Source of the DNA: Doryteuthis pealeii
Taxonomy: Eukaryota; Mollusca; Cephalopoda; Myopsida; Loliginidae
DNA length: 64,000 bases
Direction of reading: 5' to 3'
Assembly: GCA_023376005.1 (NCBI GenBank)
Contig: CM042147.1
Location: forward strand, 118,788,912 to 118,852,911
This document shows, piece after piece, positions 10,860-21,368 of this stretch (its first letter is position 1; each line of letters begins with the position of its first letter). Both the position numbers and the translations under genes were made by a program. A model generated the notes under the pieces. The model ran no database searches. It worked only from the letters and a program-made list of their open reading frames with translations, and was not told where the DNA came from.

Positions 10860-11209
10860 ATGGATGTGTCTATAAAACATACAAGACATATAATGTTCAA
10901 CACAGCTGTCAACCTATGAAATAAAGAGCACCTTGATCAGCTCATTAGAATTGGGCCAGTGAAAGATGGACTACATTTTTCTGATAATCTCATCATTATC
11001 GTCACTGAGAAGGAGTAGTCTCCACTGATACAGATTTTACAAGCACAGAATGTAGTCTCATGTTCATTGCTAGTGAAAACGTATGGCCAATGGTGGTGAT
11101 TATGTGGAGGGAAATATCCTTTGTAGTTGTAAACTTTCTCTATACAATAGTGTTGTCCTTGTATTTGTTGTTTCCATGGAAATAAATAAAAGGCATTACT
11201 TTCAGAACA

Positions 11210-11240
<31 letters not shown>

Positions 11241-11711
11241 GGTGATATATAAGAGAAAGATCAATAAAAGCAAGAAAAAAATGTCAATATCTCAAATTTA
11301 TTGTACATTTCAAGTGGCAGTAGTAATTATTATCCAACACAGCGTGTTGAAAAAGAACATTTTTTTCTTTCTTTTTCATTTTTATTGCTGAAATGGGGGT
11401 TCTTTTTTTTTGGTTTCTTTTTTTGCTTTTTTAAAAATTCTTTTTTTTTTAAAGTTTTTTTTCAGGTTTTTATTTTTTTCATTTTTTTCAACAAAACGTA
11501 AAAAAATAAATAATAAATTAAAATAAATTACAAAGCAGTAAACTTTCCTTTTGTCAGATCTAATGTTGATAAATTATTTTGCATTTGACTGTGCATCACT
11601 CGTTTGGAAAAAAAAAAAAAAAAAAATTGACCCCCTCCAACATTTAATATGTTCAGATGAACATATGAAAATTATGACAATTGTATTCTTAAGGACATAG
11701 AAAATGTGATG
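10860..11711. other. No gene seen
   Basis: A (TA)n tract at 11215-11240 and T-rich low complexity at 11360-11500. The 92-codon minus ORF at 10937-11215 has no recognisable family. Confidence 0.6.
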
Positions 11712-11943
11712 TTTGGTTTCTTTGTTTAATGGCATATCAACCTTCATGGGTTATCTAATGCCAAAGCCATCCTTTTAAAATGACAGTAGTGGTACTATTT
11801 AACCCATAGTTGGGAGGATGAGGGGATTCAAACCTTTCCCAAGGGTATTAGTCCAAAAGTGAACACAATAGTGTGACTGGTGTTTCGAACTTGCTTACTA
11901 CGATGTCACAATCCAGCAAATTAGTAACTACACCATGGCGACT
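11712..11943 (-). mobile_element. SINE family F
   Basis: Tail TTAATGGCATATCAACCTTC at the plus-strand start, a middle sharing CTTTCCCAAGGGTATTAG with family B, and a tRNA-like head on minus: GCCATGGTGTAGTTACTAAT with B box GCAAGTTCGAAACACC. Confidence 0.68.
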
Positions 11944-13104
11944 CCCTCAAATAGTGATGTGAAGAGGTGTAAACTACCTCTGGGTGATTTAGGAATTCAC
12001 TTGATTTATAAAATTTGATTTGATATTTTTTTTTACTATGACCTTGAAGAATACAATGGTGCCAAATTTTTGGTGGAAAGTCAAATCCCAAATATGAAAT
12101 CAGTTGAATGTTTTTTGTTTTTTTTTTGTCTTTTTTTAAAAATCTTGAATGATGACTTGATATGAAAATGTACAAAATGTTGCACGAGTTCTTCATTGTT
12201 CATTCATTGAAGAAAATTAATTTTGGTTTGTTATATTGGCAGTCCATTTGAGTATTGCTAAGTTGGGAAAAAAATTTTTTTTTTTTTTGTTGTCTTTATG
12301 AATTTTTTTAGTTTTGTGTGGTTAGTGCAGTTATTATTCAGTGATAAAGAAGAGAATAGAAAGAGATGAAAATGAAAGAAGTCAGATTTCTTTTTTTTCA
12401 AAAAACAAAAAAAAAGAAACGCAAGGGAAAAATAAATAAAATGTCAGACTCTTTGAGCAACATAAAAAAAAAAAAGAATTCCTATGGCAACAATAAGAGA
12501 GAAAAAAAAACAGAAAATAAAAATGGTCAGGGCTTACATTAATAGATAAAGGGTTTCTGTAACCTCCCCATTTATTCTAAGATTAATTCAAGAGTTTTTA
12601 GAGTGAAATTCTAACAGTAGTAGTAATAATAATTGCTATCAGCCAAAGATTATTTAAAGAATAGCCTAAATGGTTATCTATAAACTCAATAAGGAATTCA
12701 TGTATTCAATTTCTAAATACAGGATGAAAATAACTCCAAGAAGCAAGTTTATAGATAATCAATATTGAATTATATGGAATTAACAAACAAGAGTTAATTT
12801 TGTTTATATATGATGAGGGTGCAGAAAAATTCTTGATCCAACCAAGATTTTTTTCTTTTCTTAAATGGTTAAAGAAATTTGAGATGTGCCAACTGCAGGA
12901 GGAATATGTGGAATAGCATGGATCTAGGGTATTCCCTTTTAGTCAGGCCAAGAACTTTTCAGCAATCACTCATATAGTCTAGATGGAAAATTCTAAATTC
13001 AAACATGCTGTACTTCACTTAAAATTGACCTTGTGTCACATCCTGCTCATTTTGTGTTACAGTACATCAACCCTTTTCAAGTCATTTTGATAACCAAAGC
13101 ACTC
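11944..13104. other. No gene seen
   Basis: AT-rich with poly-A/T runs. CTTGTGTCACATCCTGCTC near 13030 is a scrap of family A/B tail. Confidence 0.6.
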
Positions 13105-13185
13105 AGGTTGCTTACAGTACCTGGTGTTGCTTAAGTGGTCACCCAATTAAGTATTGAACAGGCTCATCACTATAATTGATGTAGG
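13105..13185 (-). mobile_element. 5S rRNA-like fragment
   Basis: The minus strand reads GATGAGCCTGTTCAATACTT then AATTGGGTGACCACTTAAGC, related to 55205-55290. It abuts the LINE fragment that ends near 13190. Confidence 0.5.
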
Positions 13186-13189
13186 TTTT

Positions 13190-13610
13190 TGCTGTTCAAC
13201 ATACACTCGTGTGTCCATGTGTAGGTGTCCACAGGAGAACGTCACTTATAAATTCATCCTTGCTTACTAGCAGTCTTCGGCATGTCTTACTTGGAGGGTG
13301 CATGGGATAGGAGGTAAGTGGCAGTACAGCTGCGTTTGTGTGGGGTGCCACTTCCAAGATTTGTTCAAGACAACCTGCAGTGTTTTAAACAAGATGAAGA
13401 CATCTCCACACTCATCTACCAAAAGAGATGTCAATATATACACAGGAAAGGCATTGACCGCTATGGACAGATTATTGATCATATGGAAATCTGATCTCAC
13501 TGATAAGATAAAGCAACAATTATTCCAAGCTGTAGCTGTGTCAGTGCTACTGTATGGCTGCACCACTTGGACTCTTAACAAAACATTTAAAAGAAAAAGC
13601 TAGATGGGAA
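13190..13610 (-). pseudogene. LINE reverse-transcriptase fragment with inverted 5' part
   Basis: The plus strand at 13422-13590 encodes DVNIYTGKALTAMDRLLIIW and LTDKIKQQLFQAVAVSVLLY. The minus strand at 13377-13190 encodes LNKSWKWHPTQTQLYCHLPP and, after frameshifts, ISDVLLWTPTHGH. These are consecutive parts of one non-LTR retrotransposon C-terminal RT region in opposite orientations. The gene is broken and non-functional. Confidence 0.75.
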
Positions 13611-13750
13611 CTACCCAGAGATATCAATAGACAAAATCTCTCAAATGCGTACACATACACACATGGAGAATCTTGAATAAGTAACATTATCTGTCTGAAT
13701 GTTTGAGATGAGGCTTGATGATTAGTATTATTTGCGTTATTCGTTATTAT

Positions 13751-14112
13751 TGGACACATGGCCTAGTGGATAAGGTAGTTAGGTTAAGACAGTTCTAAGT
13801 GACAGTTACCTCTGGATTCCGGGTTCAATCCTGAGTAGAGGCAGTAACATAGAAAAATAATTAACACAACTCCTACCCCAGCTATGGTTAGCGGAATGAG
13901 AACAGGATACCCCCATGGATTAAATAAAGGGATAGGTTCAAAGTTCCGTGATGGCTCCCAATTACGACAAGAAAGTTCCTGAGTTCGAAAAGAAGGTTCC
14001 CGAATCCGACAAGAAATACCTGAAGAAGGCCGGAAGGCATATCGGCCGAAATGTTGTACAAATAACAATGAAGATGGCGACAATAGTCCGAATAACGCAG
14101 ATAATACTAACA
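13751..14112 (+). mobile_element. SINE family D
   Basis: Full copy: head at 13752-13836, CTGAAGA at 14020-14026, helix II GGCCGG/CGGCC and GAAA at 14048-14051. The 109-codon minus-strand ORF is its antisense. Confidence 0.75.
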
Positions 14113-14699
14113 TTATCTGGTTGGTTGGATTTTATGGCATGTCAACCCATGTTGGGTTATTTTATGTGAAGAAGAATTTTTTATTAAAAAGATTAAAATC
14201 CGCATTCAAATTCGACCAAATTGAATATGGAGTAATTTATATATTGCTATGATCGAAAAAAAAAAAAAAAAATTCTCAATGGTTACGACTTACATTCCTT
14301 TCTGCCTCATGTATACAACGCTTTTTTCTTTCATAGTAACATCACAGCTAAGCCAATGCATTTATAAAAAAGAAAATGTCTGAGTCGCGCAATCCTGTTT
14401 ATAACAACTACTCTTATTGATGATTGGCTGTGGAATTGGCCAATCGGATATAAAGAGGCCGAGGATCGCGTTGACGTATTTTAAACATTTTTCTGTTGGC
14501 GTTGCACATGGGTGGCGTGTTGGAGTTTGATCGTCTCCAACGGGGTCTGGCTGGCTGAGGGGGGTATTATGTTAGAAGACCTGAAAACCCCCTATGAAGT
14601 CAGCCTATAAAATAACTGACGACGCTACACTGTGCTAAGTCTGGCGTATTTCAAACATTTTATTTTCCTATTTTTAAACACATTTTTGATCTATTTAAT

Positions 14700-14885
14700 C
14701 CATAAATGAAACCCTAACAGGTACTACCACTCCAGATCAGGGTGGACCTGGAAGTAATGGCGATAAAGGAGTACTCCACACTCCCCAGAGTTTCAGAATT
14801 GGAACTTCACCGCTAGATGCAGTTTAACATCATACCCAGGACAATAATAGAGAATGGGTACACTAGAAACTTCTAGTGTGGAACA
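14700..14885 (-). mobile_element. Family E fragment
   Basis: A body segment from CCCTAACAGGTACTACCACT to CATACCCAGGACAA, diverged, without a recognisable tail. Confidence 0.5.
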
Positions 14886-15074
14886 GCCTTATTTTAGGTA
14901 TTTTTCCTTAAAACATTGATCATATCAAAAGATTCTAGCAAAGATGTATATGAGTGATAAATATTATTGGACTAGTATCCTTGTCTTGATTGTTATTATA
15001 GTAACAATTTCTTCAGGTGACTGTTATAATTCCCAACCCTTTAATATTCCAAGGTTACCAATTCTAACTGTCAT

Positions 15075-15120
15075 CTGAAGAAAGCTGGAAGATATATAAT
15101 AGCTGAAACATTGTGACTAT
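15075..15120 (+). ncRNA. Decayed hammerhead-like core
   Basis: CTGAAGA (15075-15081), helix II AGCT/AGCT (15083-15086 and 15101-15104), GAAA (15105-15108), then CATTGTG. The cleavage triplet reads GTG, which hammerheads do not cut, and helix I is absent. It is a probable relic related to family D. Confidence 0.4.
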
Positions 15121-15344
15121 GAAAACACAAGATGATGATAATAATAATAATGCTAATTCCTCATCTCAAAGATTTGAACAGAAAATCTGCCTAGCTTGAA
15201 AGTGTATTTAGAGAGAAGAGAGGAAGAATAAGAAACAAGAAGTCAGTTGATAGCATCAGTATCATCATGATCATGAGTAATTTCTAAGGGGAATAACTGA
15301 TTATACAACATTTAGTTAAAAGAAAGGAAATGAATCCGACGGTA

Positions 15345-15793
15345 TGAGTATAGATAAAAGGATATGAAAACAACACAATATGCTGTTAAAGTGAAAACAT
15401 TTTATAACATATTCATAGCTAATATTGAACAATATTTCGATTTTATAAAAATCATCTTCAGAGCTTGTTTATACTCTGTACTATCAAGAACGGAGATGAA
15501 AGTGATATGAATTTAAAACAAAAACCTTGATGTTGCAAAAAGTGATATGAATTTCTGCAACATCAAGGTTTTCATTTTGAATTCATATTACTTTTTTGCA
15601 ACATCAAGATTTTCGTTTTGAATTCATATGACTTTCGTCTCCGCTCTTGATAGTACAGAGTATAAACAAGCTCTGAAGATGATTTTTATAAAATCGAAAT
15701 ATTGTTCAATATTAGCTATGAATATGTTATAAAATGTTTTCACTTTAACAGCATATTGTGTTGTTTTCATATCCTTTTATCTATACTCACAAC
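15345..15793. repeat. 450-bp fold-back element with paired hammerhead-like cores
   Basis: The arms of about 190 bases are reverse complements (outer GAGTATAGATAAAAGGATAT and its complement). The centre near 15560 is three imperfect repeats of a TTTTGCAACATCAAG-type segment. CTGAAGA...GAAA cores occur at 15461-15435 on minus and 15673-15699 on plus with helix II GATTTT/AAAATC. No convincing helix I is present. Confidence 0.9.
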
Positions 15794-16139
15794 ATTTAGT
15801 AAAATGTTGCATGGAGTCAAGATCCCCTAGAATGAAATGAAATATTTTTCTAAAATTAATACGCAATATGAAATAAAAAAAAAAAAGGAGTAAATATTGG
15901 TCAAATAGTAATTTGTGTTCTATACTTTGTGTATGTTAGTAACATTTTTTTTTCCTTTTTTTTTTTTGCTGATGGTTAAAGAATTAAATTAAAAAAAAAA
16001 AAAAACTAAATTCAATTCTTCAATCATCTACAACTTAATGCGTGAATTTGGAAAATTGGTTCTTTATGATTTCATGAAAAAAATTTTCAGCGGACATTTC
16101 CACATACCTACATGATGTGAGAATGGGAAATGAATCCGA

Positions 16140-16350
16140 CAATATGAGGAAAAAATGAGTAAAGAATGAGTAAAGAAAAGAAATGTTGATGGATGAAAAT
16201 GAATTTTATCGATATCACTTACACATGTGTTTCAGTCTTTTTATCAAAATGTATACGGATTTACGTTGGTCGGCAAAATCTGTGTACGGAACATTTTATG
16301 CATTTTTCCTATTATTATTATCATCATCATTTCAACTCCATCTGATTATT

Positions 16351-16389
<39 letters not shown>

Positions 16390-16498
16390 TAAATCGGTAT
16401 ACATTTTGATAAACAGACCGAAACACGTGTAAGTGATATCGATAAAATTCATTTTTATCCATCTACATTTCTTTTCTTTACTCATTTTTTCCTCATAC
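16140..16498. repeat. Fold-back element with (TAA)n centre
   Basis: Outer arms (GGATGAAAATGAATTTTATC at about 16192 and its complement at about 16440-16463) flank a (TAA)n tract at 16351-16388. GAAACACGTGTA in the right arm resembles the 3' half of the hammerheads, but no CTGANGA core remains. ATGAATCCGAC at 16129 also occurs beside the 15.3-kb element. Confidence 0.8.
16351..16388. repeat. (TAA)n microsatellite
   Basis: About 12 units, in the centre of a fold-back element. Confidence 0.9.
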
Positions 16499-16507
16499 CT
16501 ACATGAA

Positions 16508-16766
16508 TACATCTAGCCATTTTGTTACAGAGCATTTGCAAGGTTTCTGGTTTGATACCGGCCCTCGCCAACTCAGCATATGAGTAGCACAGGGAACTGT
16601 GCGGTAAAGTAAGGAGCTGATGGTAGATGTGGCACTCCATCCCAGTCGCACCCCCCCAAAAAAAAACAAAAAACAATCCCCTTGGTCTAGCGCTAGTGAA
16701 ATGGGGATAGACTCCCTCACTGTCTGGCTGATACCAACTTTAGGCCACCCCAATGACTACCTTTTT
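16508..16766 (+). mobile_element. tRNA-derived SINE, family C
   Basis: Head (GGTTTGATACCGGCCCTCGC), body (ATGAGTAGCACAGGGAACTG) and 3' region match the family. An extra poly-A run interrupts the middle (about 16663-16675). The A box is degraded. Confidence 0.7.
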
Positions 16767-16818
16767 AGTAACTTATATCATCACAGTTTAATTCAAATAA
16801 CTTGACCATCCTAAATAT

Positions 16819-17055
16819 GGTTTGGTTTCTTTGTTTAATGGCATATCAACCTTTGTGGGTTATCTAATGCCAAAGCCATTCTTACAGAGGAACTATAGTG
16901 ATACTATTTAATCCATAGCTGGGGGATTAGGGTGTTCATACCTTTCCCACGGGTATTAGTCCAAAAATGAATATAATAACGTGACTGGAGATTGAACTCA
17001 CTTACTCCAATGTTGCAGTCCAGCATGTTATCCACTACATTACCTTGTAGAGGAA
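16819..17055 (-). mobile_element. SINE family F
   Basis: Same order as 11712-11943 (tail, CCCACGGGTATTAGTCC, head with GAGTTCAATCTCCAGTC on minus). Confidence 0.68.
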
Positions 17056-17313
17056 CAGTAGTGGTACTATTTAACCCATAACTGGTTCATAAGAATATTT
17101 TCTTCAATCAAAAAATTTCTAATCAATATTTACCTTCCTGAAAAAGTAAATTAATAAAGTACTTTGAATATATGTCAATTTGGATACTTTAATACCTATA
17201 TAGATCATGTGATGTTATTCCAAACTATGCAGACAAATAGTTATTTTAGTATAATCTTTTATGAAAATTGTATGAATAATAAAAATAATGCCATAAGATT
17301 TTTGTACTATTAA

Positions 17314-17321
<8 letters not shown>

Positions 17322-17344
<23 letters not shown>

Positions 17345-17354
17345 ATGTGTGTGT
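17322..17354. repeat. (GT)n microsatellite
   Basis: GT repeats with one TAT interruption. Confidence 0.9.
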
Positions 17355-17784
17355 TACTTTTGTTGTTTGCACATTTTAGACAATTCATTCAGCTTTCTTT
17401 AGATGTAGAATTCACAAGAATTTATTTTTTCACAGATTTCATTAAGTTAAAATATATTCAGAATAAAAAAATCATTAACACCGAAGTGAATTTGATTCCT
17501 ACTGGGTGGTCCACAATTGCACCAAATTAAACTTAGTAAAATATAGTATATAAAAGATATAATAAAATCAACATTTTTTGCAAGCAATATCAAGTCAGCC
17601 TATTACTAATATTTAACAAAAATAAATTCCTAACACATTTTAAACAAATGAAGGTGGTTCCTGAACATTTGATTTGATTTAAAAAATTTTTTTTTACTAA
17701 TCTTCAATAAAATATTGTCAAGAATGTTGCTGTTCTTTTCATCACATAAAAATTTTAGAGCCTTCTTAAAATTGTTTTCTAACC

Positions 17785-17957
17785 ACTCTCTCTCCAGCTA
17801 TGGTAAATAGTATGGCAGACTGGGCTCTTTAACCTTGGCTAGGTAACCAGTCTAGGAGAAGGAAAACATTGAATTCAAACCTGTTAAACTCCACTCAAGA
17901 AATTGACTTTCTTTGTGTCACATCCTGCTTGTGCGGAGTGGTTGGTATATATAAGAA
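17785..17957 (+). mobile_element. Family B SINE, 5' truncated
   Basis: The 3' half only, from CTCCAGCTATGGTAAATAGT to CACATCCTGCTTGTGC and GGTATATATAAG. Confidence 0.65.
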
Positions 17958-18721
17958 TTTTAGAGACTTTTTAAAATTGTTTTCTATTACCACTTTTGTC
18001 CTATAAGAATTATTACATTTGTATATTATTGCCATATATTAAATGTAACATTTATCATGGGACAGATTAAATTGCTTTCTAAGTTCATTTAATATTGCTA
18101 GCAAATAAGTAATGAACACAAAAAAGCACAAGTTTATAAGGTGGCCTACAAATAATAAAATGTTAACATTTTCAGATAAATGATATAAAATGCTAATGAG
18201 CAGATAAATGATTTTAAAATTGTTGTATCATCATGAAGTTAAAATATATTTGTAATTAAAAAGATCATTAATACTGAAGTGTGTTTGATATCTACTGGGT
18301 GGGTGGGCCAAGACTTTTAGTCAAAATTAAACTCATCAAATGTTTTTTGCAAGCAACACCAAATCAATATACTATCAATATTTGCTGATTTCCCACTTTG
18401 AGGAAATCTGAGTTTTAAACGAAAGAAATTTCTCAAGGTTTTTGCTGTCTTTTTTGGATTCTCCAAAATGTCACCAATTGCCAAGAATTCGGCGCTGTTC
18501 ATTGGGTAAGAGGACATTTTAAATATTTCTTTTTTTTTTTTCATGATGGCTCCAAGATTCTTGGTAAGACTAAGGTCAAGTGAATTTCCTGGTCACCTTT
18601 CAAATCCATTATTATTATTTTTTAGGATAGGGAAAGAAAAAGAAATAAGGAGCTTTTCAAAGGTGTATGTGGCACAAATGATCCATTTCTTCTCTTGCAT
18701 ATATTTTCCTCTTTTCTTTTT

Positions 18722-19140
18722 TTGATGTGTGCACAACTTTCACAAAAAATGTCATAACAACAGCAACCTTGAGCACCTTTTTGATCTCCATCTTTCTAAC
18801 ACATGCCTACAAAGTCAGAAAACAGCACTGCTCACGTGAATTTCGGAAACATTTTTTCACGTTCAGAATTGCGGAGACATGGAATAAACTGCCTGCGTCT
18901 GTTGTAGGCTGCCGAAGCACTGAATCTTTCAAAGCCTCCATGCTTCCTGTAGTCCGCCGACACTATACCTGATGCCACTCTCCACATACATATGCACACT
19001 CGCGCACATACATGCATATTACTACTGTAAACTGTTCATGTTCCTGACACTAATACATTATTCTGTGTACTTGACATGAGACTTTGATGAGTTGTGGTGC
19101 ACCTGAGTACTGTACACAATAAATTTCATTATCATTATCA
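18722..19140 (+). pseudogene. LINE 3' end
   Basis: It encodes [20 protein letters not shown] then [19 protein letters not shown] and stop near 18972. The 3' UTR ends AATAAATTTCATTATCATTA. It is 5' truncated. Same family as 48964-49664. Confidence 0.78.
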
Positions 19141-19203
19141 AAATCAGAGAAAAATCATGTGATTGAATGTCAATACTGTTATGTTCCATCAAGAGTCATA
19201 TGC

Positions 19204-19421
19204 ATGGTCTCCTCTCAGAGTAGAAACGTGCCCTCCTTTCAGAGTAGAAACGTGCTCTCCTTTCAGAGTAGAAACGTGCTCTCCTCTCTCAGAGTAGAAA
19301 CGTGCTCTCCTCTCAGAGTAGAAACGTGCTCTCCTTTCAGAGTAGAAATGTGCTCTCCTTTCAGAGTAGAAACGTGCTCTCCTCTCAGAGTAGAAACGTG
19401 CTCTCCTTTCAGAGTAGAAAC
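19204..19421. repeat. 24-bp minisatellite
   Basis: Nine units of the form CTCTCCTTTCAGAGTAGAAA CGTG, with C/T variation and one 2-bp slip. It is translatable on both strands, which explains the overlapping ORFs. It lies 65 bp after a LINE 3' end. Confidence 0.9.
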
Positions 19422-19439
19422 ACCCAACAACAAATAACA

Positions 19440-20090
19440 TAAGGTTTTATTAAGAGACAACCTTTTAAGAGGATTATATCTAGTTGATGTGAACTCTTAA
19501 GATTATGTTCCATATATTCTTATAACTAAAGATTTATAAACCTTGAATTTGTGAGGAGGTCAAAAGAAACAACCAAATCTGATAATGTCAGCAAAGACCA
19601 ATTATTAAATAAAATAATAACAAAAAAAGAAAATCTATAACAAAAGAAAAGTGGGGACATAGGCAAAGACTCAGACCAGCTCAGCTTTTACTACATGCTC
19701 TATATATTAAAACACCTGTAATTTTTTTTGAGAGATGATGTTTCAGGTGTGTGTTTGGATGCCATCGTTTGTTTATGCAAAATGTAAAAACGCTACAAGA
19801 ATTTTGTGTCGACATGAATGGAAATAAAAAGAATGAAAATAGATAATCATACAAAAGAATGAAAAAATAGATTGTCATATGCTTAACAAAAATAAAATAA
19901 AATCTACAACTAAGATTGTAAACAGAAAAAAAGGGATATAAATAAATAGCTAGATTATTAAATATGCAACATTGTGTTTGTACGCGTGTGTAGAATATAT
20001 ATAAATAAAAATGTGACCAGATAGTTATTTTAATGTAAACTTTAGAAAAAAAAAAAAAAAAAAAAGAAGAAAAAGTTTAATTTTTTGATA
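19440..20090. other. No gene seen
   Basis: AT-rich, with poly-A at 20046-20065. No recognised feature. Confidence 0.6.
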
Positions 20091-20745
20091 AAATAGTACT
20101 TTAATAGCTCTTTATCATACTGAGCTATTTTTTTTTTTTTCTGTCAGAATTTTCCTGAAGATCCTTTTGGTGGAACCTAGTAGTTAATTTCTGTTGCTGA
20201 TTCAGCTCACTAAACAAGCTCTACAAGTATGTATTGAGCACTTTCATTTTTTGATAAAATAGTGTGGTAATCTTTAACGTTAAGTGACTAAATTCCTACC
20301 ATAAAATTGTATTTGTGCATTATTTGAAATAAACTTAAATTGTTATTAAAAAGACATTTTATGATATTTTGGAGTTAAAAACATGCATTAAAATGGATTC
20401 GACAAGCGTGTTTTCACCGTTAAATTACGTTGAATCAAAGATGGCTGCCATTTTTTACAAGCTTCTTTTCAGAAAAGAACAAAGGGACTTAACTCTCATT
20501 GCTTTGAGAGTTAAGTCTTTTAAGACTTAAATAATGTGCAAGTACAATTTTATGGTAGGAATTTTAGTCACTTAAAATTCAAGATTACCAAATAGTGCTT
20601 TGATAAGCCCTTTATCATACTGGGCTATTTTTTTTTTTTCTGTCAGAATTTTCTTGAAGATCCTTTTGGTGGAACCTAGGTAGTTAATTTCTGTCGCTGA
20701 TTCGCTTCTACAAATATGTATTGAGCACTTTACAAATATTTATTA
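20091..20745 (+). repeat. Tandem ~170-bp retrozyme-like unit split by a TIR element
   Basis: Two related units, 20091-20258 and 20588-20745, each run from AAATAGT-CTTT through the hammerhead-related CTGAAGATCCTTTTGG to TATTGAGCACTTT. A third partial unit end (TTTTTTGATAAAATAG) precedes them. GAAAC has decayed to GGAAC in both, so the ribozymes are dead. Unit size and tandem layout resemble animal retrozymes. Confidence 0.65.
20268..20594. mobile_element. Non-autonomous TIR element with 8-bp direct repeats
   Basis: The inverted ends GGTAATCTT...GTGACTAAATTCCTACC and their complement lie about 320 bp apart. The interior has no ORF. AAATAGTG occurs on both sides and looks like an 8-bp target duplication, as in hAT-type elements. 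The inner TIR block TAAATTCCTACCATAAAAT recurs in the 55.5-56.3 kb fold-back element. Confidence 0.75.
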
Positions 20746-20980
20746 CCTCAACTCATTTGTTTTTTTTTTTTTCCTTTTTCCAGCAGTCAAAATTCTGACT
20801 CATTCGATTTTTCTTTTGTCCTGTTGAGTTTCCCACGTAAACTACTTATATAACGAACATTCACTAGTTTAGCGTAAGGCATTACTTGTCTGTTGTTTAC
20901 ATACTCGAGTTCTCTGGGTGATCATAATATATATCTACTGATGTATGTATTTATGAGCTAAAATGTCCACCTCTTACTGA

Positions 20981-21058
20981 CAGCTACGGACAGTCGAGCG
21001 GAAAGGGGTCGGACTGCTGAAAAGTCAGTCAGGTTTCGCTCTCGGCTAGAAGTAGCTG
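20981..21058 (+). ncRNA. tRNA-Ser-like head of tRNA-ribozyme element, copy 2
   Basis: The ends CAGCTAC and GTAGCTG form a 7-bp acceptor-like stem. Inside are CGAGCGGAAAGGGGTCGGAC (D-arm and A box) and the anticodon stem GACT/AGTC with loop GCTGAAA (anticodon TGA). A T-arm-like GGTTTCGCTCTCGG supplies the B box. It resembles tRNA-Ser without the long variable arm. A hammerhead copy starts 5 bases downstream. Confidence 0.6.
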
Positions 21059-21062
21059 TTAA

Positions 21063-21115
21063 GTCTAGCCACACTTATGAGACGTGAACATCGAAACACG
21101 GTGTCTGTGGATGAC
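21063..21115 (+). ncRNA. Hammerhead ribozyme, slightly degenerate copy
   Basis: It has the same 53-nt layout as 9733-9785. Helix I CCACA/TGTGG and the outer GTC/GAC pair are intact, GAAACACGG is present, and GTC is the cleavage triplet. The core reads CTTATGA, one substitution at an invariant G, and helix II is poor. It is probably inactive. It is followed by CTATATAG. Confidence 0.7.
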
Positions 21116-21134
21116 TATATAGTGTGTACAGAAA

Positions 21135-21173
21135 TAACCTACTCGAGTTTCACCATAAGGATCTTCAGGGTTA
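21135..21173 (-). ncRNA. Hammerhead ribozyme, left arm of palindrome
   Basis: On the minus strand, helix I is TAACC (21173-21169) with GGTTA (21139-21135), all five pairs Watson-Crick. The core is CTGAAGA (21168-21162). Helix II is TCC-TTAT-GGT, GAAA is at 21151-21148, then C-TCGA-G closes helix III and GTA is the cleavage triplet. Helix II has a T-T mismatch at its base and only two GC pairs, so activity may be modest. Confidence 0.75.
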
Positions 21174-21329
21174 AATCCACTGAATTAATCAAGATATTGA
21201 TTAATTACAGCTAACTGCAGGAGTTCATGTTGTAGTTATGACCATCATAACTACAACAAGGACAACCATAACTACAACATGAACTCCTGCAGTTAGCTGT
21301 AATTAATCAATATCTTGATTCAGTAGATT

Positions 21330-21368
21330 TAACCCTGAAGATCCTTATGGTGAAACTCGAGTAGGTTA
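21330..21368 (+). ncRNA. Hammerhead ribozyme, right arm of palindrome
   Basis: This is the mirror partner of 21135-21173, with identical core and pairing: TAACC (21330-21334), CTGAAGA (21335-21341), GAAA (21352-21355), cleavage triplet GTA (21361-21363) and GGTTA (21364-21368). The two ribozymes face outward, so transcripts of either strand contain one. Confidence 0.75.

Larger units (their letters stand above)
17056..18721. other. No gene seen apart from a SINE fragment
   Basis: AT-rich. Segments near 17960-18150 and 9330-9560 are inverted copies of each other (CCATAATAATTGTTACATTT region), probably an unnamed repeat. Confidence 0.5.

Noticed and set aside
13784..14113. 109-codon ORF
   Set aside because: Antisense translation of a SINE family D copy; similar ORFs appear at every copy.
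19204..19421. Regular repeats suggesting a CRISPR array
   Set aside because: The units are contiguous with no spacers, and the genome is eukaryotic.
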